DNA of 64,000 nt from Acidisarcina sp963790505 (GTDB lineage: Bacteria > Acidobacteriota > Terriglobia > Terriglobales > Acidobacteriaceae), in NCBI GenBank assembly GCA_963790505.1, contig CAWBOT010000004.1, positions 434,001 through 498,000 on the forward strand, written 5' to 3'. A model generated the notes under the pieces. That model was not told where the DNA came from and ran no database searches. It saw only the letters and a program-made list of their open reading frames with translations. Made by a program: the position numbers and the translations under genes. Below, in pieces: positions 17,849 through 26,707 of the stretch. Every line of letters begins with the position of its first letter. The stretch's first letter is position 1.

Positions 17849-19772
17849 CCTGCAATCCCTCAGCCGCGATAGCCTGTGAAACCGGCGCTCTCTCCGCCGC
17901 CGGCGGAGCCGGCAGCACCTCGGCGATCACCTCGGCCGCCGTCGTATAACGTCCAAACGGAGCGCTCACCTGCACTCCCTGGATGCCGCCATAGCCCATC
18001 GACCGCGCCGACCGCAGCATCTCTTGGGCAATGCGGACGCCTTCCGCCCGCGCCAGCTCCGGCGTATCAGCCTTCTGCATCCGCAGCAGGATCGAGTCCG
18101 GCACGCTCACCCGCAGATCGTTCTTCATAAACTCGGCATTGCGCAGGCTGGTCAGTGGCCAGATGCCGGCGATCACCGGAATGCGGAAACCTTCCACCCG
18201 CTTCAGAAACGCCTCGAGCACGTGCAGATCGAAGACCGGCTGAGTAATCGCGTATTCCGCACCGGCCTCGACCTTGTAGGCGAATCTGCGTATCTCGTTG
18301 TCCAGATCGGGCACGCCTGGGTTCGCCGCCACGCCGATCGTGAATCCGGTCGACGCGCCGATCCCGTTGCCGCCGATATCCAGCCCGTGATTGAGCCGGT
18401 TCACGATGTTCACCAACCCGATCGCATCGACATCGAAGACCGCCGTCGCGTCGGGATAGTTGCCCAGCTTCGGCGGGTCGCCGGTCAGGCAGAGAATGTT
18501 CTTCAGGCCGATCGACGAGGCGCCGAGCAGGTCGCTCTGAATGCTGAGCACATTGCGGTCGCGGCATGTGTAGTGCAGCACCGTCTCGATGCCCGCCTGC
18601 TGCTGGATCTGGATGCACAGGCTCTGCGCGCTCATCCGCGCCGAAGCCCGAGGCGAATCGGGCACATTGATCGCGTGCACTCCATGGCCCGCCAGCAGGC
18701 GCGCGCCTTCCAGCTCCTTCGCTGCGGAGATCCCCCGCGGAGAGACAATCTCTACTAGCGTCACAAACTCGCCGGCCGCTACCAGCCGCCCGATCTTGGA
18801 GCGCTCGCCGAGCGGCGCCGGCGGCGTTTCGGTCAGGATCGGCTCTCGGGAGCCGGCCTTTGCCTGGCTCTTCTGCGCATGAACGGCGCGCATCGCCGAC
18901 TTCATCGCCCGGATATGATTGGGCGTCGTCCCGCAACATCCGCCCAGGAACTGGACCCCGGCCTTCAAGAACTTTTTGGAGAAGTTCGCCATGTATTCTG
19001 GCGAACACAAGTAGATATTTCGCCCTTCAATGGCGCGGGGCATACCGGCATTCGGCATCACCACCAGCGGCAGGGACGTGGCCGCAGCCATGCGTTCGAT
19101 GGCCGTCAGGACCGTCGCCGGCCCGGCGCTGCAGTTGACGCCGATCGCATCCGCGCCCCACGCCGTCAGCTTGGCCGCCGCGCTCTCGCAAGAGGCGCCG
19201 TCTAAGCAATTTGCCTCTTCATCGACGGTAACCAGCGCAATCACCGGGACGCCGGGGGCCGCCTCAGCCGCCGCCAGCATCGCCTGCTCCGCTTCATTTA
19301 AGGCGGAGATCGTCTCGATCGCCAGCAGATCGACTCCGCCAGACACCAGGCCGCGAATTTGTTCCTTAAAGGCGGCCCTGGCTTCTTCTAATGACGTCTT
19401 TCCCAGCGGCTCCAGCAACACGCCCAGCGGACCCACCGAGCCGGCGACCCAGGCATCGCCGGCCTGCTTGTCGGCCAGTTGCGCGACTGCCTGCCGGGCC
19501 AGCTTCGCCCCGGCCTCGTTAATCGCAAACACCTTGTCCTGCAATCCGTAGTGGCCCAGACGAAACGCATTGGCCCCAAAGGTGTTGGACTCGACGATCT
19601 CCGCTCCCGCCTGCAGATACTCTTCATGGATCGAGCGGACGAGTTCGGGCTGCGACAGGTTGAGTTCGTCGTAACATCGGTTGATGAAGACGCCGCGCTC
19701 GTAGAGCATCGATCCCATCGCTCCATCGAAGAGCACCGTGCGTTCCCCAAACAATTCCTGCAGTCGGCCCAT
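17835..19772 (-). CDS. Bifunctional homocysteine S-methyltransferase / methylenetetrahydrofolate reductase
   Basis: About 645 residues. The N-terminal half (to about residue 290) is a BHMT/MetH-type homocysteine methyltransferase with DGAMGSMLYERG, the zinc-site Cys in NCSAGP and the pair in GGCCGTTP. The C-terminal half (about 330-620) is a MetF/MTHFR domain with ITQPVFD and the LCLTGDPPK segment that binds FAD/folate. The combination is known from Bacillus YitJ and makes methionine from homocysteine while reducing methylene-THF. ATG 19772 has GGGGAG 6 nt upstream and is chosen over ATG 19793, whose spacing is short. No cobalamin-binding domain is present. Confidence 0.94.
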   Translation of the reverse strand: MGRLQELFGERTVLFDGAMGSMLYERGVFINRCYDELNLSQPELVRSIHEEYLQAGAEIVESNTFGANAFRLGHYGLQDKVFAINEAGAKLARQAVAQLADKQAGDAWVAGSVGPLGVLLEPLGKTSLEEARAAFKEQIRGLVSGGVDLLAIETISALNEAEQAMLAAAEAAPGVPVIALVTVDEEANCLDGASCESAAAKLTAWGADAIGVNCSAGPATVLTAIERMAAATSLPLVVMPNAGMPRAIEGRNIYLCSPEYMANFSKKFLKAGVQFLGGCCGTTPNHIRAMKSAMRAVHAQKSQAKAGSREPILTETPPAPLGERSKIGRLVAAGEFVTLVEIVSPRGISAAKELEGARLLAGHGVHAINVPDSPRASARMSAQSLCIQIQQQAGIETVLHYTCRDRNVLSIQSDLLGASSIGLKNILCLTGDPPKLGNYPDATAVFDVDAIGLVNIVNRLNHGLDIGGNGIGASTGFTIGVAANPGVPDLDNEIRRFAYKVEAGAEYAITQPVFDLHVLEAFLKRVEGFRIPVIAGIWPLTSLRNAEFMKNDLRVSVPDSILLRMQKADTPELARAEGVRIAQEMLRSARSMGYGGIQGVQVSAPFGRYTTAAEVIAEVLPAPPAAERAPVSQAIAAEGLQVGNV

Positions 19773-19882
19773 CGCTTTCTCCCCAGTCTTCATGCTATCC
19801 CCGCGCCTGTTCCCGCGCCAGCCAGTGACTGCCTTTGTTATACTTTGGGTTCCAGTATGTTCGTCCGCAATGAGGGGTTAGT

Positions 19883-21325
19883 TTGAATACGAGAAGTGCG
19901 CTGCGCCTGTTGTCTTCCACAATTATCTTCCTCACGGTCTCTGCTTTTCTAACGGGTTGCGGCACGAACACCTACTTCGCAGGCAGGAATCTTCCTCCCA
20001 GCCGCCTGGTCAACCGGGTGCTGATCGCGATCCAGAATCCCAGCGCCTTCACCAAGGGATCGCTCATCTTTGTCGACGCCTTCTACGATATCCGCCACGC
20101 CTACAACAATATCAATCAGACTTTTTCGATCTCAGGCGCCTCCGTCAGCCTGCCGCTGACCATTCAAAATATGCCCGAGGAACAGCTCGGAGCGGTCTAT
20201 AACCAAGGCGACGGCAGCGTGGCGGTGATCAGCTACTCGACCGAAAAGCAAGGCACCAGCGTCACCGGGACACCCGCTTCCAGCATCTTCATCAGCCGCA
20301 GCCAGGGATATTTGCTCGCCGCCGATCAGACGGCGCATTACCTGGTGGTCAACGACCGCGTGATCGGACGGACCATTCCGTTGAACCTGCCCGGAGTGTA
20401 CAAGGTCTCGCTGAATCCGAGCGCCTCGCTCGGCCTGGCCTTTGTTCAGAACTCGAATGTAGCGTACAGCGTCGTCCACCTCACTGGACCTCAGCAAACC
20501 AGCTATCAGGCATATTTCCTGTCAAATGGAACCTGGCCCGCCAACGCCTACGGCCTTGCCGCTCAGGATTGCGAGCCGCAGAATCTGCCGGTTTATTGTG
20601 CCTACCCAATCAGTCCCGGCGCTCCCGGCAAGGCCAGCTTCGACCGCCCCGTCAAGGCGCTCTTTTCGCCCGACGGCGCCTCGATTTACGTGCTCAACTG
20701 CGGCAAAGAGTGCGGTGGCAATGCGTCCGGAATCACAACCATTTCGGTGACCGCCTCGTCGATCAACAACGGCTCCATCGGCCCCGCGGGAATCAACCTG
20801 CAGGCGAACGCGACCTACGCCATCCCAGGCGGCGCGACCAACGCTATTGCTAACGGAAATACACTTTACGTTGCCGGGCAGTCGGTGAACCCTGACGGCT
20901 TTCTCTCCGGGAACCTTACCGTCTTCAGCTTGAGCAACAACCAGGTCGCAGGAACGTACTCCATCAGCGACGGCACCCACAACAAGATGCTCTTCGCCGA
21001 TGACAGTACGTTGTTCATCGGTTCTCAGCAGTGCCAGTCGGGGGAACGCTATCACCTCGACCCAACTTCTTCCTCCGGCTGCCTGACGATGTTCAATACC
21101 AGCACCAACGCCGTGGGGATCGATACTTATCAGGGCGACCTCACAGGCATCGCCGACGTCGAAGGACTCCACAAAGTCTACGTTGCCGAGGGCGGCCAGA
21201 TTTACATCTACACAACCAATAAGTTTCCCACCCAGCTCGACAATTCAAACGTCACCGTGGTCGGCACAGCCTCCGATGTCGCGTATATGGATGGCTCGAC
21301 CGACGACAACAACACCACCTACTAG
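19883..21325 (+). CDS. Lipoprotein with propeller-like repeats
   Basis: 480 residues; TTG start with GAGGGG upstream. The signal peptide ends in the lipobox FLTGC (Cys about 26), so the protein is anchored to a membrane. The rest has repeated short beta-rich blocks of the kind found in six- or seven-bladed propellers (e.g. SPDGASIYVLNC, GGATNAIANGNTLYVAGQ, GIADVEGLHKVYVAEGGQIYIY). This is the shape of surface proteins common in Acidobacteria; no enzyme motif is visible. It ends 6 nt before bshB1, so the two may be co-transcribed. Confidence 0.8.
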   Translation: MNTRSALRLLSSTIIFLTVSAFLTGCGTNTYFAGRNLPPSRLVNRVLIAIQNPSAFTKGSLIFVDAFYDIRHAYNNINQTFSISGASVSLPLTIQNMPEEQLGAVYNQGDGSVAVISYSTEKQGTSVTGTPASSIFISRSQGYLLAADQTAHYLVVNDRVIGRTIPLNLPGVYKVSLNPSASLGLAFVQNSNVAYSVVHLTGPQQTSYQAYFLSNGTWPANAYGLAAQDCEPQNLPVYCAYPISPGAPGKASFDRPVKALFSPDGASIYVLNCGKECGGNASGITTISVTASSINNGSIGPAGINLQANATYAIPGGATNAIANGNTLYVAGQSVNPDGFLSGNLTVFSLSNNQVAGTYSISDGTHNKMLFADDSTLFIGSQQCQSGERYHLDPTSSSGCLTMFNTSTNAVGIDTYQGDLTGIADVEGLHKVYVAEGGQIYIYTTNKFPTQLDNSNVTVVGTASDVAYMDGSTDDNNTTY

Positions 21326-21331
21326 CGCCAT

Positions 21332-22048
21332 ATGACGGCCGCTCTCGACGTCCTCGCCATCGCCGCCCATCGGGATGACGTGGAGCAGACCTGTGGCGGA
21401 ACCCTGTTGCGCATGAAATCCATCGGCCTGCGAACCGGAATTCTGGATTTGACGCAAGGCGAGGCTGGCACGCGTGGCACAGCCGAAGAACGCGCTGCAG
21501 AGGCTGCAGAGGCCGCCCGCATCCTCCAGGTGGAGGGGCGCGAAGCCCTCGATATCCCCGACGGTCGCGTCGAGAACACTTACGAGAACAAAATCAAGAT
21601 CGCCCGCGTGCTGCGACGGCTGCGCCCAAGGGTCGTTATTCTGCCGTACTGGACGGGACGGCATCCCGACCACTACACATCTTCAACTCTCGGCTACGAA
21701 GCCTGTTTTCTTGCGGGCCTGGCGAAGCTCGAAACCGGAGATCAGCCGCACCGGCCATTCAAGATTGTGTATGCCAGCCTGTACGCCGACGTCCACCCCA
21801 GCTTCATCGTCGACATCTCAGACCACATGGAAGCCCGTTTCGCGGCGCTGATGGCCTATCGTTCGCAATACGCAAACCAGCCTTCGGGAAGCGGCCTCTT
21901 TGTCCCCGAAGAGGAAATCCGCGAACGGACATTTGCCATGGCGAAACATTACGGCCTGCTCGGTGGCGTTCGCTACGCCGAGCCGTTCGTGCAAAAGGAG
22001 GTCGGCCTCGTCGAGGATCTGACCCTAATCCCGGTGCAGTCGATCTAG
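21332..22048 (+). CDS. bshB1: Bacillithiol biosynthesis deacetylase BshB1-like (LmbE/PIG-L)
   Basis: 239-residue PIG-L family deacetylase. It removes the acetyl group from GlcNAc-malate in bacillithiol synthesis. The zinc-binding motif at the N-terminus is AAHRDDVEQTCGG (AHPDD in most members, with Pro replaced by Arg here), and the distal metal His is in YWTGRHPDHYTSS. The length and the GEAGTRGTAEERAAEA region fit BshB1 rather than MshB. No bshA or bshC is in this window, so the assignment rests on sequence alone. Confidence 0.85.
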   Translation: MTAALDVLAIAAHRDDVEQTCGGTLLRMKSIGLRTGILDLTQGEAGTRGTAEERAAEAAEAARILQVEGREALDIPDGRVENTYENKIKIARVLRRLRPRVVILPYWTGRHPDHYTSSTLGYEACFLAGLAKLETGDQPHRPFKIVYASLYADVHPSFIVDISDHMEARFAALMAYRSQYANQPSGSGLFVPEEEIRERTFAMAKHYGLLGGVRYAEPFVQKEVGLVEDLTLIPVQSI

Positions 22049-22115
22049 GCTCCGTAGCGACCTGGCCGCCCAATTCGCATTTTGTGCATCCCACTGGTGT
22101 CGTTCGGTAAACCTT

Positions 22116-22517
22116 ATGGTAAGACCATGTTTTCTAGTAATTGACCGGGAATTCCCCGGCAGCATCTCGACTCGCAAGCTGGTGATTGAGACCGCCAAGT
22201 TCAATGTGATTACCGCCTACTCAGCCGATGAGGCTATCGAGACGCTACGCGAATTCCCGGCGATCCACGGCGCGGTGATCGATGCGGACATCTACGGCAC
22301 GACCTGCGAGGCACTCGCCAGGACGTTGAAAGAGATCAAGCCGGGAATTCCCATCATCGCCATCTGCGGGCCCGGAGACAGCGACTGCGCTGGCGCTGAT
22401 GATCAGGTGGAAAGCCTTGATCCAAGAAAGCTCCTCGAAGCGCTCCAGAAGCTCGATCCGGAGAAAGTCGCCGAGATTGAGCGGCGCGAAGAGAACTTGA
22501 GTCGCGGGAACCGCTAA
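22116..22517 (+). CDS. Receiver-like protein (degenerate response-regulator domain)
   Basis: 133 residues with the order of a CheY-like fold: acidic N-terminal residues in FLVIDRE, the phospho-Asp position in AVIDADI, and a hydrophobic strand IIAICGPGD in place of the usual VLTA-type switch strand. The conserved lysine of the KPF loop is missing (here VESLDPRK). No output domain is attached. It may be phosphorylated only weakly or act as a phosphate-independent partner. No kinase is adjacent. Confidence 0.6.
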   Translation: MVRPCFLVIDREFPGSISTRKLVIETAKFNVITAYSADEAIETLREFPAIHGAVIDADIYGTTCEALARTLKEIKPGIPIIAICGPGDSDCAGADDQVESLDPRKLLEALQKLDPEKVAEIERREENLSRGNR

Positions 22518-22562
22518 TGGATCATTCCAGCCAACTTCGAGACCTACGCGGCGCGAAGCGTC

Positions 22563-24776
22563 TCAGTCGTCCTCGTCGGCGGCGTGGATGCGATGCGTCG
22601 ATGCGGCGATGATCTTTTCCTGCAGTGCGGCGGGCACTAGATCGTAATGATCGAGCTCCATGTGAAAGCTGCCCAGCCCTTGTGTCATGGCGGTCAAATC
22701 GGCCCCATAGGTCAGCATCTCAGCCATTGGGACCTCGGCGCGCAGCGAGATTGATCCGCGCCACGACTCCATTCCCTGCACCTTGCCGCGGCGGCCGTTG
22801 AGGTCTCCCATTAACACGCCCGCCACCGATTCCGGGCCATCGATTTGTACCTTCATCACCGGCTCGATGATCGCCGGTCGCGCCTGCTCCATACACTTGC
22901 GAAAGGCGAGCCTCCCCGCCATCCGGAAGCTGATCTCATTGGAATCCACGTCATGGTACGAACCATCCAGGAGAACCACACGGAAATCCACCACCGGATA
23001 CCCAGCCAGATGGCCGCGCAGGGCCGCTTCCTGAATGCCTTTCTCGATCGCTGGAATGTAGTTCTTGGGCACTGCACCGCCGAAGATATCGTTGACGAAC
23101 TCGAAGCCCGCGCCGCGCGGCAGCGGCTCGATGCGAATGACGCAATCGCCGAATTGACCGTGGCCACCAGACTGTTTCTTATGCCGCCCACGTGCCTCGA
23201 CCGCGGCGCGGATGGTCTCGCGATACGGCACCTTCGGCGCTTGCAGTGTGACCTCAGTGTGATAGCGCTTCTTGAGTTTGGAGACGATGACCTCGATATG
23301 CTGCTGCCCGGCGCCGGCGATCAGGAACTCGTGCGTCTGCGGGTCACGGTAGAAGCGGATCAAAGTGTCCTCTTCCATCAGCCGATGCAGTCCGGTTGCC
23401 AGCTTGTCTTCGTCGGCGCGCGTTCGAGGCTCGATAGCGAAGGCAATGGCCGGTTCGGGCAGAGCGGCAGGTTCATAGAAAATCGGGTGCGCCCGATCGC
23501 CCAGCGTGTCGCCGGTAAAGGTGTTCTTCAGCTTGGCGGCTGCGCCGATGTCTCCAGCGTGCAGTTCGGAGACGGGAGTCGCAACTCTGCCTTCCATGAC
23601 CGCCAGATGACTGAAGCGCTCGACCGCGTTGCGATTGTAATTTTGTAGCGTAGCATCGTTGCGCACTACGCCGGAGAATATCTTGAAGAAAGAAATGTGC
23701 CCTGCGAAGTTATCGGAGATCGTCTTGAAGACATAGAGAGAAAGCGGCTGATCATCGGCGACCGGCCGTGTCACCATTTCAGTGCTTCTCGAGTTCCACT
23801 CTCCATTCGGGCGAGTGTGACCATCGCCGCCTACTGCGGCGTGAAGCGCCGTTGTCCGAGCTGCCACCGGAGCGCGTTCCGTAGGCGCGGGAGCATAGAC
23901 GCGCAGGAATTCCAGCAGCCGGTCGGTGGCGACGTTGGCCTGTCCCGATGCAAATAGCACGGGGAATATGCGGTCCTCTCGAATCGCCTCGTGGAGCGCG
24001 GCGACCAGATGGTCTTCGGCAATCGTACCCTCCGCGAAATACTCCTCCATGAGCTCATCTTTGCCCTCGGCGACCATTTCAACGAGAGCTTCGTGGGCAG
24101 ATTTGGCCGTCTCCAGTAGCTCAGCCGGTATCTCGTCCGCTTTGCCTTTCCCGCTCGCCCCGGAAGAGTATAGATGCGCCTTCATTGAGACCAGATCGAT
24201 AACCCCGCGAAACGGCGTCTTCGATGCTGCGCTTCCCTGACCAATCGGCAGCTGGACGGGCACGACATTGCGCCCAAAACCGTTGCGCAGAGACTCCAGG
24301 AGAGCAAGCGACTCGCCGAGACAATCCTGAGCACCGCCGTTGGCAGCAGGTTTGCCGCTCTCGCGGTCCATCTTGTTCACCACCAGAATCCTGGGGAGCG
24401 AAAACTCCTCGGCATACGACCAGACCCGCGCAGTCATCGGCTCGATCCCGGCGCAGGCGTCGATGAGGACTACCGCCGACTCCGCCGGAAGCATCGCCGC
24501 CTTGGCCTCATGCACGAACATGCTGAAGCCCGGTGTATCGATGCAGTTGAACTTCGCTCCGTTCCATTCGCACCATGCGACCGCATTGGAGAGAGTCATC
24601 CGCCGGGCGATCTCTTCCTCATCGTAGGCGGTTACCGCCGTGCCGTCATCAACGCGTCCGAGAGAAGGCGCCGCGCCGGAGGTCGCCAGCATGGCCGAGA
24701 TAAGAGTGGTCTTGCCGCAATGAGAGTGGCCGGCTATGGCCACGTTGCGAATGTTGCTGCCGGAGAAGACGTTCAT
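22563..24776 (-). CDS. Elongation factor G-like GTPase
   Basis: 737 residues from ATG 24776, chosen because GGAGG is 5-6 nt upstream; the longer frame to 24890 adds an unlikely N-terminus. G1 is GHSHCGKT (16-23), G3 DTPG, G4 NKMD, followed by the EF-G domains II-V (FKTISDNFAGHISFFKIFSG, GQQHIEVIVSKLKKR, the GGHGQFGDCVI segment and the C-terminal MAEMLTYGADLTAMTQGLGSF). It resembles the second EF-G-like group (FusA2/EF-G2 type) rather than the str-operon EF-G, because it lacks the usual neighbours and its G1 is unusual. Role: probably a specialised translocation or ribosome-recycling factor. Confidence 0.85.
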   Translation of the reverse strand: MNVFSGSNIRNVAIAGHSHCGKTTLISAMLATSGAAPSLGRVDDGTAVTAYDEEEIARRMTLSNAVAWCEWNGAKFNCIDTPGFSMFVHEAKAAMLPAESAVVLIDACAGIEPMTARVWSYAEEFSLPRILVVNKMDRESGKPAANGGAQDCLGESLALLESLRNGFGRNVVPVQLPIGQGSAASKTPFRGVIDLVSMKAHLYSSGASGKGKADEIPAELLETAKSAHEALVEMVAEGKDELMEEYFAEGTIAEDHLVAALHEAIREDRIFPVLFASGQANVATDRLLEFLRVYAPAPTERAPVAARTTALHAAVGGDGHTRPNGEWNSRSTEMVTRPVADDQPLSLYVFKTISDNFAGHISFFKIFSGVVRNDATLQNYNRNAVERFSHLAVMEGRVATPVSELHAGDIGAAAKLKNTFTGDTLGDRAHPIFYEPAALPEPAIAFAIEPRTRADEDKLATGLHRLMEEDTLIRFYRDPQTHEFLIAGAGQQHIEVIVSKLKKRYHTEVTLQAPKVPYRETIRAAVEARGRHKKQSGGHGQFGDCVIRIEPLPRGAGFEFVNDIFGGAVPKNYIPAIEKGIQEAALRGHLAGYPVVDFRVVLLDGSYHDVDSNEISFRMAGRLAFRKCMEQARPAIIEPVMKVQIDGPESVAGVLMGDLNGRRGKVQGMESWRGSISLRAEVPMAEMLTYGADLTAMTQGLGSFHMELDHYDLVPAALQEKIIAASTHRIHAADEDD

Positions 24777-24916
24777 CAAGCCTCCCGTTTCAGCCCGCGA
24801 ACTGGCGCCCGCGCGGAGGAGATTCTCTGAAAGGCAGGCAGAATAGCACAAGCGGCAAGTGCCGCGAAAGGACCCTTTGATTTGCCGCATCCCGATATTG
24901 GATCGGCTGGATCGGC

Positions 24917-25705
24917 CTAAATCTGTGAAGCCGGAAGCGGATTCAAAATTACGTTCGAAATATTGCTCACGATCGCTTCATAGCTATACCGAGGTGAGGC
25001 GGAAAGCTTCTTCCAATCGGGATCGGCACTGAACTTTGCCCAGCCTGCGTTCAGCTCGTCGATGTCGGCGAAGGTAAGCATATAGGTCAGGTTTGGCATT
25101 CGTGGACCAACTAGCGTATCGGCGTAAAAAACCGCGTGACAACCGGCGTTCTTGAAGATCTCAAACTCGCCGTGGTGGAACATCTCCACCTTGCGAACAT
25201 GCGCGGCGTAGCTGGGGCTCTCATAGGTGCGGAGCTGGAAGATGCGCTTGGCCTTGGACGAGGCCGGGGGCGAAAGCTTCGGAAATCCCTCAAAGGCGAT
25301 GAGCAGGGAACTGTCGACGCGCACGAACGGCGGCGCGGTCGCAGGCGCGCTCCAGAAAGGCTCGGCTGCCTTAAGAAAGTCGGCGTCCTGCGCGAGTTTC
25401 AGGTCGAGCGATGCCAGCGCGTCGACCGAGGTACTTGGAATAAGCGAGTAATAGGCCGGCGTCTCCTGGCCGATGCTGAGGCTGAAAGCGCCAACCGGCC
25501 CAATGCCCATCCGCGTGAGCGCGGGAATCAGGGCATCGGCGAAGTAGCTCTCGGCCAGCTTGGTCTGCGGTCCCGACTGCAGCTGGTAGCGGCGCATCTG
25601 ATAAAACTCGCGCGCGCCGGCGGCCGGGGTCTGGGCGACGGATTCGCGCGACAAAGCGGCGGCAGAGGCCGCTAAAGAAGTAGAGAGAAATTGGCGACGT
25701 TGCAT
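24917..25705 (-). CDS. NIPSNAP family protein, Tat-type signal
   Basis: 262 residues. The N-terminus MQRRQFLSTSLAASAAAL has the twin-arginine pattern RRQFL and an Ala-rich hydrophobic core, so export by the Tat pathway is likely (tatB-tatC are in this window at 47.9 kb). Two tandem NIPSNAP (dimeric alpha-beta) domains follow: REFYQMRRYQLQSG ... and IFQLRTYESPSYAAHVRKVEMF. The family's function is unknown. GGAGA lies 6 nt upstream of the ATG. Confidence 0.85.
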   Translation of the reverse strand: MQRRQFLSTSLAASAAALSRESVAQTPAAGAREFYQMRRYQLQSGPQTKLAESYFADALIPALTRMGIGPVGAFSLSIGQETPAYYSLIPSTSVDALASLDLKLAQDADFLKAAEPFWSAPATAPPFVRVDSSLLIAFEGFPKLSPPASSKAKRIFQLRTYESPSYAAHVRKVEMFHHGEFEIFKNAGCHAVFYADTLVGPRMPNLTYMLTFADIDELNAGWAKFSADPDWKKLSASPRYSYEAIVSNISNVILNPLPASQI

Positions 25706-25794
25706 AGTCTTCTCCAGAATGAAAATCGATTCTACGTCATGACCGCAGACGGTTCGAATTGCACAAATGTTTCGTCAAAGGCAGTCTAATAACC

Positions 25795-26694
25795 ATGCCA
25801 GAGCTGCCTGACATTGCCGCCTACATCAGCGCCCTTGAGCCGCGGATCCTCAATAAGCCTTTGGAGCGTGTTCGGGTGGCGGGCATTTCCCTGTTGCGAA
25901 CGGCTCAACCGCCGCTGGCCGGGGCTGAGGGCCGCACTGTCCTCAAATTGCGCCGCATTGGCAAGCGCATTGCCTTTGGACTCGAAGGTGATGTGTGGCT
26001 GGTGCTGCATCTGATGATCGCGGGCCGGCTTCACTGGCGTCCCCCTGGAGCCAGGCTTGCCGGACGGCAGAGTCTAGCGGCTTTCGATTTCCTCGATGGC
26101 TCTCTCGTGCTCACAGAAGCGGGCACCAAGCGACGCGCTTCGCTCCACGTCGTTGCGGGCGAGGATGGCCTGCGCGCGATGGATCCCGGCGGCCTCGACG
26201 TCTTCTCTGCCGACCTATCCGCCTTTCAGGCAACACTCGCGGCGGAAAATCACACCCTGAAGCGAGTGCTCACGGACCCGCGGGTGGTTGACGGCATTGG
26301 CAATGCGTATTCCGACGAGATCCTGCACGCGGCCCGGCTTTCGCCCATCGCGCTGACTCAAAAGCTGGAATCCGACGAGTGGGAACGACTCTTCTCCTCA
26401 ACTCGCGATACGCTTCGTCTCTGGATCGATCGGTTTCAGGCAGAAGCAAAGATGGCCTTTCCGGAGAAGGTCACGGCGTTTCGCAAAGAGATGGCTGTTC
26501 ACGGCCGCTACGGAGAACCTTGCCCGCGATGCGGTGAGAAGGTGCTCCGCATTCGTTACGCCGACAACGAGACCAACTACTGCGCGAAGTGCCAGACAGG
26601 AGGGGTGGTGCTTGCAGACCGAAGTCTCTCGCGATTACTAGGCAAAGGCTGGCCGCGCACACTGGAAGGACTCGAGGCGCTGAAAAGGCGCTAG
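25795..26694 (+). CDS. Formamidopyrimidine-DNA glycosylase / Nei family
   Basis: 299 residues. The initiator Met is followed by PELPD, placing the catalytic N-terminal Pro and the acidic partner Glu3, the hallmark of the Fpg/Nei family. The H2TH region includes GIGNAYSDEIL (167-177) and the C-terminal zinc finger has Cys 243, 246, 263 and 266 (CPRC...CAKC). It removes oxidised bases and cuts the strand at the lesion. Start codon 25795 is chosen because Pro2 must follow Met; the upstream frame is not needed. Specificity (Fpg vs Nei) is not decided. Confidence 0.93.
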   Translation: MPELPDIAAYISALEPRILNKPLERVRVAGISLLRTAQPPLAGAEGRTVLKLRRIGKRIAFGLEGDVWLVLHLMIAGRLHWRPPGARLAGRQSLAAFDFLDGSLVLTEAGTKRRASLHVVAGEDGLRAMDPGGLDVFSADLSAFQATLAAENHTLKRVLTDPRVVDGIGNAYSDEILHAARLSPIALTQKLESDEWERLFSSTRDTLRLWIDRFQAEAKMAFPEKVTAFRKEMAVHGRYGEPCPRCGEKVLRIRYADNETNYCAKCQTGGVVLADRSLSRLLGKGWPRTLEGLEALKRR

Positions 26695-26707
26695 GCCCGG
26701 CGGCTAT

